Below, piece by piece: positions 8,401 to 13,544 of a DNA stretch of 16,708 bases. Positions within the stretch are counted from its first letter, which is position 1. Each line of letters opens with the position of its first letter. Below the pieces are notes generated by a model. The model saw only the letters and a program-made list of their open reading frames with translations, was not told where the DNA came from and ran no database searches. The DNA is taken from the NCBI GenBank assembly GCA_963631415.1, contig CAVGQS010000043.1:1-16708 (forward strand), in the 5' to 3' direction. Origin of the DNA: UBA6382 sp963631415. Its GTDB lineage: Bacteria; Bacteroidota; Bacteroidia; Bacteroidales; Bacteroidaceae. The position numbers and the translations under genes are program-made.

Positions 8401-10780
8401 CGATGGGCGCTGCTGTTGCGGAATCAACGGGAACCACATACCACTGGTTCACGCCGAAGGTCTTAGCCTCGTTGGCGTTGCCCCAAACATTGAGGGTGCC
8501 CGACTCTGCGGAAGAACCGTTATGGCTTGCCGACATGGCGTAGACGTTGGTAGCGCCGGTGAAGGCGTACTTGCCGTTGAAGCCGCCCATGAGGGTGAAG
8601 GTCTGTGCGGTTGTGGCCTCAGCAGAGGTCGTAACCTGGCAGCCGTAGTTGGCTGTGCCCTTGTTCAGATAGGTGTTGTCTGCTACATTATACATATACC
8701 ACTTGCCGGAATCGTCCGTGCTGAAGCGATACATCTGCGACTTGTCGGTCTTGTCCCAAGCCTTCCACGACACATAGCCGTCGGCATTGTAGATAGCCGC
8801 CTTGTTCTCGTAGTTGTAGGGACCGCCGGAGTAGCCGGTGCCGTTGCCTGCAGTCACGACATAGTAGATCTGACCGCACTCGATAGGATTAACCTCGAGG
8901 GCAGCCTCAGCGTCGATGATAGCCTTGACTGCGGCGCTGATGTCTTCGGTAGAAGCGTCAGCAGCAACATCGCCTGCAGCCTCAACGGCGTCGTTAAACG
9001 TCTTGAGAGACTCAGCGGTGGCGTAGCCTGGAGCATTGCTTTCGGCGTACTTGCCAGTGTAGTCGCTGATTACGGTCTGCAGCTCGTCGTAGGTGAAGTC
9101 GTAGCCGTCAGCGCTGCCTGCATAGCTGTAGGAAGACCAGTAGGAGGCTGCCTTGTAGGCTGCTACCGACGAAGCCTTAACCTTGATGGTCGGCTTGGCG
9201 GTGAACAGATAGTTGGCTCCGGTAGGAGGAGTGGCGGCCTTGATGGTCACGTCCTTCAGGTTGGCGCACGAGTAGCCGAAGCCCTGGTTAACCTTTGTCA
9301 CGCCAGAGCCTAGCACGGCCTTAGTAAGTTTGGCGTTGTAGGCGCAGCAGTCATAGCCGGTCTCGGTCACGTTGTCGCCAATCACAATAGAAGTGATGGA
9401 AGAACGGCTGAAGGCAGAACCGCCGATGGCGGTCACGCTGTAGGTAAAGCCGTCGTTGATAACCGTATTGGGCACCACGATGTCGCCCGTATAGGTATTG
9501 GCAACGGTGGCAGAGGGAGCTGTCTCGGTAGGATAGGTTACGGTGACGCTCACTTTGTCGTCGTTGATGAGGTACTTGAGTCCGTCGACAGTAAACTCGG
9601 TGTCGGAAGGGAACTGAACCTCAATGAAGCTGAGGTTCGAACCGCCGTCGGTCTTGGCGTAGGACGAAACCCAGAAACCGAGCTTGCTGTTCACGTCGTT
9701 GACGTAGCCCAGCGCATTCTCAGTGCTGCGGAGCAGCTGGTAGTCGCCGTTCTTTTCAAACACAAACGAAGCGGCATCAGCCACGTCGCCGTTGGTCAGG
9801 ATGCCGTTATTGGTAGAAGTCTTGGGACCAAAAGCCTTGTTGGGAGTTGCGTGGTTCACAAGGTTGAACCCAAACGGAGTGCCCACAAAGCAGAAGGCTG
9901 TAGCGCTGGAGAAGCTGGTCTCGGTCAGGCTGGTGGAGTTGTTGGCGTAGGTGCCGTCCGAAGAGCTGTATTTAGGCGTATCGCGGTTGATCTTAATCAT
10001 GTACCACGAAGCGTCGCTCACAGACTTGCTCAGCTTGAAGGGATAAGCGCTTTGGTCAAAGGTGTAGGTTGAGCTAACCGTACCGCTCTCGCTGCTGGCA
10101 GTGAAGGAGGGAGTGGTCAGCGTCACGCCTGTGTAGCTGCCTAACGTAGAGGTGTAGGACTGGCCGGGGAAGCAACCGGAGAACTTCTCGGAAGCAACCA
10201 CGTTGCCGGACTCGTCCACTACATTGTAGGTGTAGCTGGGCAGGTTGGTGAAGTCAACCGCGCTGAAGTCGGCGGCTTCAACTATAGACAGTTTGTTGCC
10301 GTCGTCTTCATCGTTCCAATCGTCAAGATAGAAACCGCCCTGGTTGTTGTTGTTCAGGGTAGTGTTTCCTTTCCTGATCTTGAACACGTAGTCGCCGCTG
10401 CCACTGGTGGCAAGCATCAACTCGAGGGCTTCTGACAGATAGTTGCTCATCGAACCGTCTGAATTCAGAACCTTGCCGTTGTTCACGTTGTACAGATAGT
10501 AGCCTGCGTCGCCGGCAGATACTATCACCCATTGGTCGGCCCCCGTCTCGGTTGATGCGGCAGCGTTGTCGACCGTGCCTGTTGATTTCTTTGCAGAAAC
10601 CACGCCGGTCTTCTCGCTGTTGAGCACCAATGCGCCACGTTTGGTCGTAATGGTGTAACACTTCGAGCTGCTGATTTGGTCAAGCGTCGTCAGGACGGTG
10701 CCCACATCAGCGAACGAAGTCACTGTTCCCAATATTGTCATCAGGAACAGGGAAAGCAGAGCATAGATCTTACTTTTCAT
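2459..10780 (-). CDS. Giant (2,773-residue) modular secreted/surface protein with BspA-like LRR region, repeated trefoil-like and helical modules, C-terminal sorting-like tail
   Basis: The protein begins with a signal peptide (residues 1-24, cleavage after TSFA). Residues about 395-550 look like BspA-type leucine-rich repeats (TAIGGSAF, SITSIVIGDNV, LKDVTIKAATPP). The rest alternates two module types. Short FIVAR-like helical stretches, usually starting with (D/N/A)PG(F/Y), begin near 582, 1077, 1488, 1727, 2153 and 2394, and most end in (V/A/L)NP(I/M)..G. Each is followed by a beta-rich, ricin/trefoil-like stretch opening with G(Y/Q)(Y/I)Y.V-type sequence and rich in Trp and Tyr. Residues about 1282-1715 and 1945-2382 are a strong internal duplication, and about 632-790 is a third, diverged copy of its second half. 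The last ~70 residues form a beta-sandwich-like tail ending GIYVVNGNKVLVK, as in Bacteroidota proteins with Por/type IX-like sorting tails. No catalytic motif is visible. A glycan-binding or adhesive role is plausible but inferred. Confidence 0.85.
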   Translation of the reverse strand: MKSKIYALLSLFLMTILGTVTSFADVGTVLTTLDQISSSKCYTITTKRGALVLNSEKTGVVSAKKSTGTVDNAAASTETGADQWVIVSAGDAGYYLYNVNNGKVLNSDGSMSNYLSEALELMLATSGSGDYVFKIRKGNTTLNNNNQGGFYLDDWNDEDDGNKLSIVEAADFSAVDFTNLPSYTYNVVDESGNVVASEKFSGCFPGQSYTSTLGSYTGVTLTTPSFTASSESGTVSSTYTFDQSAYPFKLSKSVSDASWYMIKINRDTPKYSSSDGTYANNSTSLTETSFSSATAFCFVGTPFGFNLVNHATPNKAFGPKTSTNNGILTNGDVADAASFVFEKNGDYQLLRSTENALGYVNDVNSKLGFWVSSYAKTDGGSNLSFIEVQFPSDTEFTVDGLKYLINDDKVSVTVTYPTETAPSATVANTYTGDIVVPNTVINDGFTYSVTAIGGSAFSRSSITSIVIGDNVTETGYDCCAYNAKLTKAVLGSGVTKVNQGFGYSCANLKDVTIKAATPPTGANYLFTAKPTIKVKASSVAAYKAASYWSSYSYAGSADGYDFTYDELQTVISDYTGKYAESNAPGYATAESLKTFNDAVEAAGDVAADASTEDISAAVKAIIDAEAALEVNPIECGQIYYVVTAGNGTGYSGGPYNYENKAAIYNADGYVSWKAWDKTDKSQMYRFSTDDSGKWYMYNVADNTYLNKGTANYGCQVTTSAEATTAQTFTLMGGFNGKYAFTGATNVYAMSASHNGSSAESGTLNVWGNANEAKTFGVNQWYVVPVDSATAAPIEAKATLTEYYNEVVANYAKMCDATYDDAALTAEQKTALSDKISACKSLLDATDASTEVYVTMMESLSEVYEKAPFIEGGRTSSAMAVTDIKDGSKIILQDGPNGYTDKFMVAYPDNANANAVKCDDADKFTVWQLEATGSNDAIYTSKPTYYMKDLASGKYFGATDISTIVETNKRMVDGTTSAYAFCFLTKAEIDAQEGRSMNVYSCENPVFVHHSNSDNTWFRLSRFGGYGQVYYISSTVYPTNNDWQAWNLLSGESNYTISDELEDVLAKYGDISFPNTGSDPGCFDSTLVTPFNNAIAKAKALTAANTRQEYRAAIDSVKSAYAIAKTAVVNPIVEGYYYIESAWSEKAGQNIVAYDPNDESNVLANHANTNSAYDIFHLTIVGDGQYQLQNVGSKLYVGQAQDNNSVTLVESPADGVYQVLTYDADGQYKWRDNKTTFTYYITNNSIGRYYGQSTSGFDAWYLRTVPQDIIDEILNPTVVSYYEIASEPSTPVAGKTYVLKSVANKLYATANGAESTAFPLDSRAIWSIQPTATTVDTDTPTYYLKSEANDGYWQVDDFVTGTTEGSPKDGFDVYNYKGLNATFGTTDNAQKFTILPATAYSETETRSSVGSGKTPTGYVIATTEKVTSGTFSKYYKFDTQGSDVALTPWLADVDWQFYEAVKGTDIYRELEIAQKTYSIDTEAASTSTDPGFYNADKIAAYSTAMAAAKALTTDAKKSEVRKAIDALAAAYADAIVVNPITEGYYTIVSAGAGSGYPASDEEKYNDEDKFAMYNSDGVVKWKTYDESLYEEIYYVSPATNGNWNVKNLVDNTYINKGTGSYNCNVETSADATTEQVITASNIVGKFTMKSTSGNNVYALTNSHNGSKDKTEANLNIWGSVSEANKYKMNLWYFHKVSDATVKAAEESIASSLSDLIAEYNAIEIPTSEYPGLIPAAAVESFKTAIAEAQKVAESGTTEEKIAASNTLKAAYQTCITSANPMVSGKYYVVCDNSKIAAAGKDLKAMYIDADAKTVRWAKLTQYDSKFVFDITVNDDGTYYFKNVGTGLYAGSATAFCGTVAASTDPVGLTMHCYDGTGSYYIKGGIVDESNGWRWTYCPKGNAAGTADGPNDVWAYNGEGTAGGDVAHAEWTWCFLPYTEATGGVWEIASEASAPEAGKTYVMKSVANSLYATTKGGETKVNVLDDSAIWSIEATGNTVDTNTPTYYLKSEGNDGYYWQIDDFVTGAKEGEPYDGFDVHGYKGLNANFSGFDYAQPFTILPATAYSADETRSSVGNGKTPTGYVIATAEKVTSGTFAKFYKLDTQGSDVALTPWQADVDWQFYEATFNNNLSAELAAAIEAYDFDTESAATGTDPGFYNADNFAAYTAAMTTAKSLKTTLGASNDDLRLAIDALAEAYAKATTVNPIVEGYYTIVSAGKGSGYPFSDTETYDDEDKFAMYNADGKVCWKVYDEGAYDEIYYLSPSVDGNWSVKSLVDNTYINKGAGSYNCNVLTSADSCAAQAFTPSVVAGKYIMNSTAGVYAYALTASHNGSKEGTEGTLNIWGSASEANKGKMNLWYLHKVSDATVEAAKESVAEGLSDLIAEIEAKNLEGSDNPGYYSKANVEALNSALTAAKALTEATADQKMAAVNELKTAYNTVISELNPITDGYYYIVSKYEAYKTNFGGPAAMYVAQADTLESGLPAVRFETFDKNNANFIFELTAKEGVEGGFYAQNIYNNKMYLNTGDGDTWYGEITNASAQPTNAQIFKNYGVGQFWVADETDTRVSRCVRKTGVRNGTVYGWTTIGDAVADADKGFNAWELIPLTYAEASAIIEAQKTKDEEADDACDALVDYVVSIEDTYESYISDESELSDGIKDSLKAAYKKFTESQECLPYDITSTKDDYNNIKTELENCMEAAKKEVSGVEGIVAGNGASIAACQGGVSVTAAEDMTLTVVSANGAVVARQNLKAGETATVALTPGIYVVNGNKVLVK
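3600..4948 (-). repeat. Internal duplication in the giant gene, C-terminal copy
   Basis: This stretch encodes residues about 1945-2390, from EIASEASAPEAGKTYV to the helical module before SDNPGYY. It aligns end to end with the copy at 5610-6940. Shared strings include PTYYLKSE, TGYVIAT, DTQGSDVALTPW, DVDWQFYEA, TDPGFYNAD, DNTYINKG, SHNGSK and LNIWGS. DNA identity is also high in patches, for example GCGGTGGCGGGGAGGATGG near 4600 and again near 6595. Confidence 0.85.
5610..6940 (-). repeat. Internal duplication in the giant gene, N-terminal copy
   Basis: This stretch encodes residues about 1282-1724, starting EIASEPSTPVAGKTYV and ending just before SEYPGLIP. It is the partner of 3600-4948, and the two start points are about 1.99 kb apart. 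Between the copies lies a different module (residues about 1727-1940) that contains SKIAAAGKDLKAMY and a Trp-rich segment. The arrangement is therefore an interrupted duplication rather than a simple tandem. Confidence 0.85.
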
Positions 10781-10849
10781 TCTGTTAATAATTTAGTTAA
10801 TAATAAAGGTGTATAATCTCTTATTCAACGTCTCTGACCTATAGATGCG

Positions 10850-10857
10850 CAAATATA
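10850..10857 (-). promoter_or_regulatory. -7 promoter box for the giant gene
   Basis: The minus strand reads TATATTTG, an exact TAnnTTTG match. Transcription would start near 10845, giving a leader of about 65 nt that is almost pure A/T before the ATG at 10780. No good -33 TTTG box is visible. A small palindrome, ATTCCGAGAAT, lies just upstream at about 10862-10872. Confidence 0.65.
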
Positions 10858-10986
10858 TTCAATTCTCGGAATACGTTAATAATTTTTCAGCGTTTTTCTG
10901 CATAAAAAGCAAAAAAGAAACAATTTTTCACAAAAATGTCGCGCGTATGCCTAATTTGCGCGGCATCGGGCGCTATGTCGGGGCGC

Positions 10987-11036
10987 AAAAAAAGAAAGCC
11001 GGGAGAAGACCGCGCCGATGCGCCGTATTCTCCCGG
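10987..11036 (-). terminator. Intrinsic terminator of the beta-barrel gene
   Basis: On the minus strand CCGGGAGAA (11036-11028) pairs with TTCTCCCGG (11007-10999), with a GC-rich inner stretch that can pair further. The stem is followed directly by CTTTCTTTTTTT (10998-10987). It lies about 57 bases past the stop codon at 11093. Stem plus T-tract is a textbook arrangement. Confidence 0.85.
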
Positions 11037-11092
11037 TTTGGGTCATTGCGCGCCCATGGTGTGGACGCTATAAAGTCTTAGGTCTGCTCAGA

Positions 11093-11755
11093 TTAGAACC
11101 TGTAGCCAATCACTGCACCGATGGCCTGGTTGCAAGCCTTGGTGTCGTTGAACTGGTGAGTAAAGCCGTGGCTGTACTCCACACCAACAACGAAACGCTT
11201 GATGTCGAGGCTTGCGCCAGCGAGGATGCCGCAGTCGAAGCGGTGGTTCATGCCCTTGTCGAAGATTTCCTTCTTGTAGTAAGAAGTGTAGGAAGAACCA
11301 TTGTCGAGCGAGTAAGACCTGTCAACTTCTGTACCGCTGAAACCGTATGCTACATAGGGACCAGCCTTAACAGTCAGCTTGAGAGCGTCAGAGAGGTTAA
11401 ACTTGTAGGCGATAGATACGGGGATCTGGATGTAGTATCTGTCTACAGTACCCTTCCAGGTGTAGGAATCTTCACCGGCAATCTCCCAAATGGTTCCGCA
11501 TGCATCGTCAAATTCCTTCTTGGCGTCGAAAGCCTTGTCAACAATTTCGATACCCGGGATGATGTAGAGGTTGGGGGCGATGTTGATGTCGTAGGTGGCA
11601 CCAATCTTCCAGCCTGTTGAGGCACCAAAGAACTTGTCGTCGCTGCCAACGATAGAAGAAGAGGCAACACCAAGTTTTACAGTAAACTTTTTCTCCTGGG
11701 CATTGATTGTCAGGGTTGCCAATGCCAGAACAACCATAAGAGCTAATTTTTTCAT
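11093..11755 (-). CDS. Outer-membrane beta-barrel protein, PorT/OMP_b-brl type
   Basis: The product has 220 residues with a signal peptide at 1-19 (MKKLALMVVLALATLTINA, then QEKK). The mature part consists of alternating, aromatic-rich beta strands: FTVKLGVA, GWKIGATYDI, LYIIPGIEI, YYIQIPVSIAYKF, LKLTVKAGPYVAYGF, HRFDCGILAGASLDI, FVVGVEYSHGF and AIGAVIGYRF. It ends in the C-terminal Phe typical of outer-membrane barrels. The IPVSIAYKF strand is characteristic of the small Bacteroidota porin-like family (PF13568 type), with roughly eight strands. The specific function is unknown; relatives are often structural or involved in envelope secretion. The gene lies 94 bp downstream of the ECF sigma factor in the same direction but has its own -7 box (11793-11800) and a strong terminator. 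Confidence 0.85.
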   Translation of the reverse strand: MKKLALMVVLALATLTINAQEKKFTVKLGVASSSIVGSDDKFFGASTGWKIGATYDINIAPNLYIIPGIEIVDKAFDAKKEFDDACGTIWEIAGEDSYTWKGTVDRYYIQIPVSIAYKFNLSDALKLTVKAGPYVAYGFSGTEVDRSYSLDNGSSYTSYYKKEIFDKGMNHRFDCGILAGASLDIKRFVVGVEYSHGFTHQFNDTKACNQAIGAVIGYRF

Positions 11756-11792
11756 CTTATTGAAAAATTAAAGGTTTGTTAGAAATCCGGTG

Positions 11793-11800
11793 CAAAATTA
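11793..11800 (-). promoter_or_regulatory. -7 promoter box for the beta-barrel gene
   Basis: The minus strand reads TAATTTTG, an exact TAnnTTTG match, 37 bases before the ATG. A GTTG lies 16 bases upstream of it and could serve as a short-spaced -33 element. Housekeeping-type recognition is therefore possible, so dependence on the neighbouring sigma factor is not required. Confidence 0.6.
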
Positions 11801-11849
11801 GCACTATACACCGTTTCAACGCACCCTTAAAGCGTAAAAAATAGCCTTT

Positions 11850-12446
11850 TTATTGCTCTGCGTAAAGCGAAATGCCGCGTTCGCGCGCCATGGAGCGCAT
11901 ATTGATAACCGCATATCTCATTCTGCCCAGCGCCGTATTGATGCTGATGTTGAGACGCTCGGCTATCTCCTTGAACGACATGTTCTCGTAGAACCGCATC
12001 CTCACCACCTCGCTCTGCGCGGAGGGCAGGCTGTCCATTATGTTGCGCGCGTCGGCGAGCGACTGGGCCACGAGCAGGCGGTCCTCAACGGTGCTCTCAG
12101 CCAGGGCGGCGGTGTTGGAGATATCGCAGCCCGCCTCGCCGTCTGGCACGAGACCCTCCTGCTCCCTGTTGCGGAAGTAGTCCATAATGAGGTTGTGGGC
12201 AATGCGGGTAATCCAGGGCTGGAACTTGCCGGAGCACTGATACTGGCCCTTCTGTATGCGCACCAGCACCTTCAGGAAGGTCTCCTGAAAGAGGTCGTTG
12301 GCCACGTCTTCGTTGCGGACCACATAGTATATGTACGAAAAGAGCTTCGCCTGGTGTCTGTTCAACAGGGTGTCAAACGCTTCGTTGTTGCCTTGTGCGT
12401 AGAGGCCGACCAACTCGTCGTCGGCCAGAACTTTGAGGTTCTTCAT
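11850..12446 (-). CDS. ECF-type RNA polymerase sigma factor
   Basis: The 198-residue protein has the two-domain ECF layout. Sigma region 2 spans about residues 21-92 (AFDTLLNRHQAKLFSYIY, DVANDLFQETFLKVL, PWITRIAHNLIMDYFR), with the core-binding and -10 recognition signatures. Sigma region 4 spans about 138-186, with the helix-turn-helix SFKEIAERLNISINTALGRM and the AVINMR tail. A longer acidic linker (about 97-125) joins them. No FecR-like anti-sigma gene or SusCD pair is adjacent, so it is unlikely to be a polysaccharide-uptake sigma; it belongs to a stand-alone Bacteroidales type. The start is fixed because the next Met is at residue 88. The upstream -7 box ends only 7 bases before the ATG, which implies a leaderless or almost leaderless mRNA. 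Confidence 0.9.
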   Translation of the reverse strand: MKNLKVLADDELVGLYAQGNNEAFDTLLNRHQAKLFSYIYYVVRNEDVANDLFQETFLKVLVRIQKGQYQCSGKFQPWITRIAHNLIMDYFRNREQEGLVPDGEAGCDISNTAALAESTVEDRLLVAQSLADARNIMDSLPSAQSEVVRMRFYENMSFKEIAERLNISINTALGRMRYAVINMRSMARERGISLYAEQ

Positions 12447-12453
12447 TACTTGA

Positions 12454-12481
12454 CAAAATTAGTGTTTCAGAGTAATGTCAA
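12454..12481 (-). promoter_or_regulatory. Promoter of the sigma factor gene
   Basis: The minus strand carries TTGACA (12481-12476), 14 bases, then TAATTTTG (12461-12454), an exact -7 box. The TTG is correctly placed for a -33 element. Only 7 bases separate the -7 box from the ATG at 12446, so transcription should start within a few bases of the start codon. Confidence 0.65.
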
Positions 12482-12636
12482 TACGATAGGCTTTTGGTGT
12501 TTGAAAGGGTTGAACTTTTGTTTTGCGACTACAAAGTAAAAGCAATATTTTGGGAAAAGCAAGCGTTGAGAACGAAAAAATGATTTTTTTGCGCAATTTT
12601 TTGCGCATTCGTGCGTTGCGCCCTGCCCAAACGCCA

Positions 12637-12689
12637 CAAAAAGAGGGGGACTGCTGGCAAAAGACGCATGTCTCTTGCCGGCAGTCCCC
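12637..12689 (-). terminator. Intrinsic terminator after rprY
   Basis: GGGGACTGCTGGCAA (12646-12660) pairs with TTGCCGGCAGTCCCC (12675-12689) over 15 positions, with one G-U pair. The loop can pair further (AGAC/GTCT). On the minus strand the stem is followed by CTCTTTTTGTGG. A shorter hairpin (CCGCTCG 12707-12713 with CGAGCGG 12727-12733) precedes it, only 30 bases past the rprY stop. Confidence 0.8.
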
Positions 12690-12762
12690 GTGTCGCTCCC
12701 CCTGCCCCGCTCGCTTGCGCTGCGCCCGAGCGGAGAGAGGATTGCAGAACCGCAGGGGGCTA

Positions 12763-13476
12763 CTACGCGCCCGACTCGTTCTCGTTGGGAATCACGAGCT
12801 TGTAGCCCTTGCCGTGCACGTTGATTATCTCCACGTTGGGGTCGCCCTTGAGGAGCTTGCGGAGCTTGGTGATATATACGTCCATGGAGCGGGCGTTGAA
12901 GTAGTTGTCGTCAATCCAGATGGTCTTGAGGGCAAACTCGCGCTGCAGCACCTCGTTGGCGTGCTGGTAGAGCAGCAGCAAGAGCTCGCTCTCCTTGGTG
13001 GTGAGTTTCTTGAGTTCGTTGTCGGGGCACTTCAGCACCTGCTTCTTGGAGTCGTAGACGAAGGAGCCTATCTTGCATTCCGTCTGGTCCACTATGTGCT
13101 TTGAGCGCACGCGCCTCATGATGGCCTCAATGCGCAGCGTCAGTTCCTCCATCGAGAAGGGTTTGGTGATGTAGTCGTCGGCTCCCATCTTGAAGCCTTC
13201 GAGCACGTCTTCCTTCAGTGTCTTGGCGGTGAGGAAGACTATCGGGGCGTCGTGGTTGATTTGCTTGATGTCGCGCGCCAGCGAGAAGCCGTCCTTCTTG
13301 GGCATCATGACATCGAGCACGCAGATGTCATACGGCGACTTGAGAAATTCGCGGTAGCCGGCCTCGCCGTCGCCACACAGTTCCACGTCGTAGCCTTTGG
13401 CGTCAAGATACTCCCGGAGCAGCATACCCAGGCTTTCGTCGTCTTCGCAGAGCAGGATTCGTGTTTTTTCTGTCAT
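12763..13476 (-). CDS. rprY: OmpR/PhoB-type response regulator RprY
   Basis: The 237-residue protein is a close match in sequence character to Bacteroides RprY. The receiver domain (about 5-120) has the acidic pocket E11-D12-D13, the phospho-acceptor D55 in CVLDVMMPKKDG, T83 and K105 (ITKPF). The C-terminal winged-helix DNA-binding domain (about 135-232) includes LTTKESELLLLLYQHAN, ALKTIWIDDNYFNARSMDVY and the closing HGKGYKLV. It acts in the cytoplasm as the transcriptional output of the RprX kinase. It lies 68 bp downstream of rprX in the same direction with no obvious -7 box between, so the two are probably co-transcribed. In Bacteroides the pair is known as a global regulator (RprXY); targets here are not visible. 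Confidence 0.93.
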   Translation of the reverse strand: MTEKTRILLCEDDESLGMLLREYLDAKGYDVELCGDGEAGYREFLKSPYDICVLDVMMPKKDGFSLARDIKQINHDAPIVFLTAKTLKEDVLEGFKMGADDYITKPFSMEELTLRIEAIMRRVRSKHIVDQTECKIGSFVYDSKKQVLKCPDNELKKLTTKESELLLLLYQHANEVLQREFALKTIWIDDNYFNARSMDVYITKLRKLLKGDPNVEIINVHGKGYKLVIPNENESGA

Positions 13477-13544
13477 AATAGGTTACTTTTTATAAGGTTT
13501 GTTTTTCAGTTCGTTTTTTGCATCTCTGTTTGTTAGCCGTCGCT

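Larger units (their letters stand above)
10781..11092. other. Gene-free stretch between the giant gene and the beta-barrel gene
   Basis: These 312 bases hold the A/T-rich leader and promoter of the giant gene (right part of the leader plus the -7 box at 10850-10857) and the terminator of the beta-barrel gene (10987-11036). The remainder, about 10870-10980, is A/T-rich with no recognisable gene on either strand. Confidence 0.7.
12447..12762. other. Gene-free stretch between rprY and the sigma factor gene
   Basis: These 316 bases hold the sigma-gene promoter, an A/T-rich upstream segment with two direct copies of TTTTTTGCGCA (12585-12595 and 12597-12607), and two hairpins behind rprY (12646-12689 and 12707-12733). 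A second weak -7-like sequence (TTACTTTG on the minus strand) lies at 12532-12539. I see no small gene or tRNA. Confidence 0.6.

Noticed and set aside
7754..9313. Second long plus-strand frame (519 codons) opposite the giant gene
   Set aside because: Same antisense artefact as the larger frame; no start context, promoter or domain.
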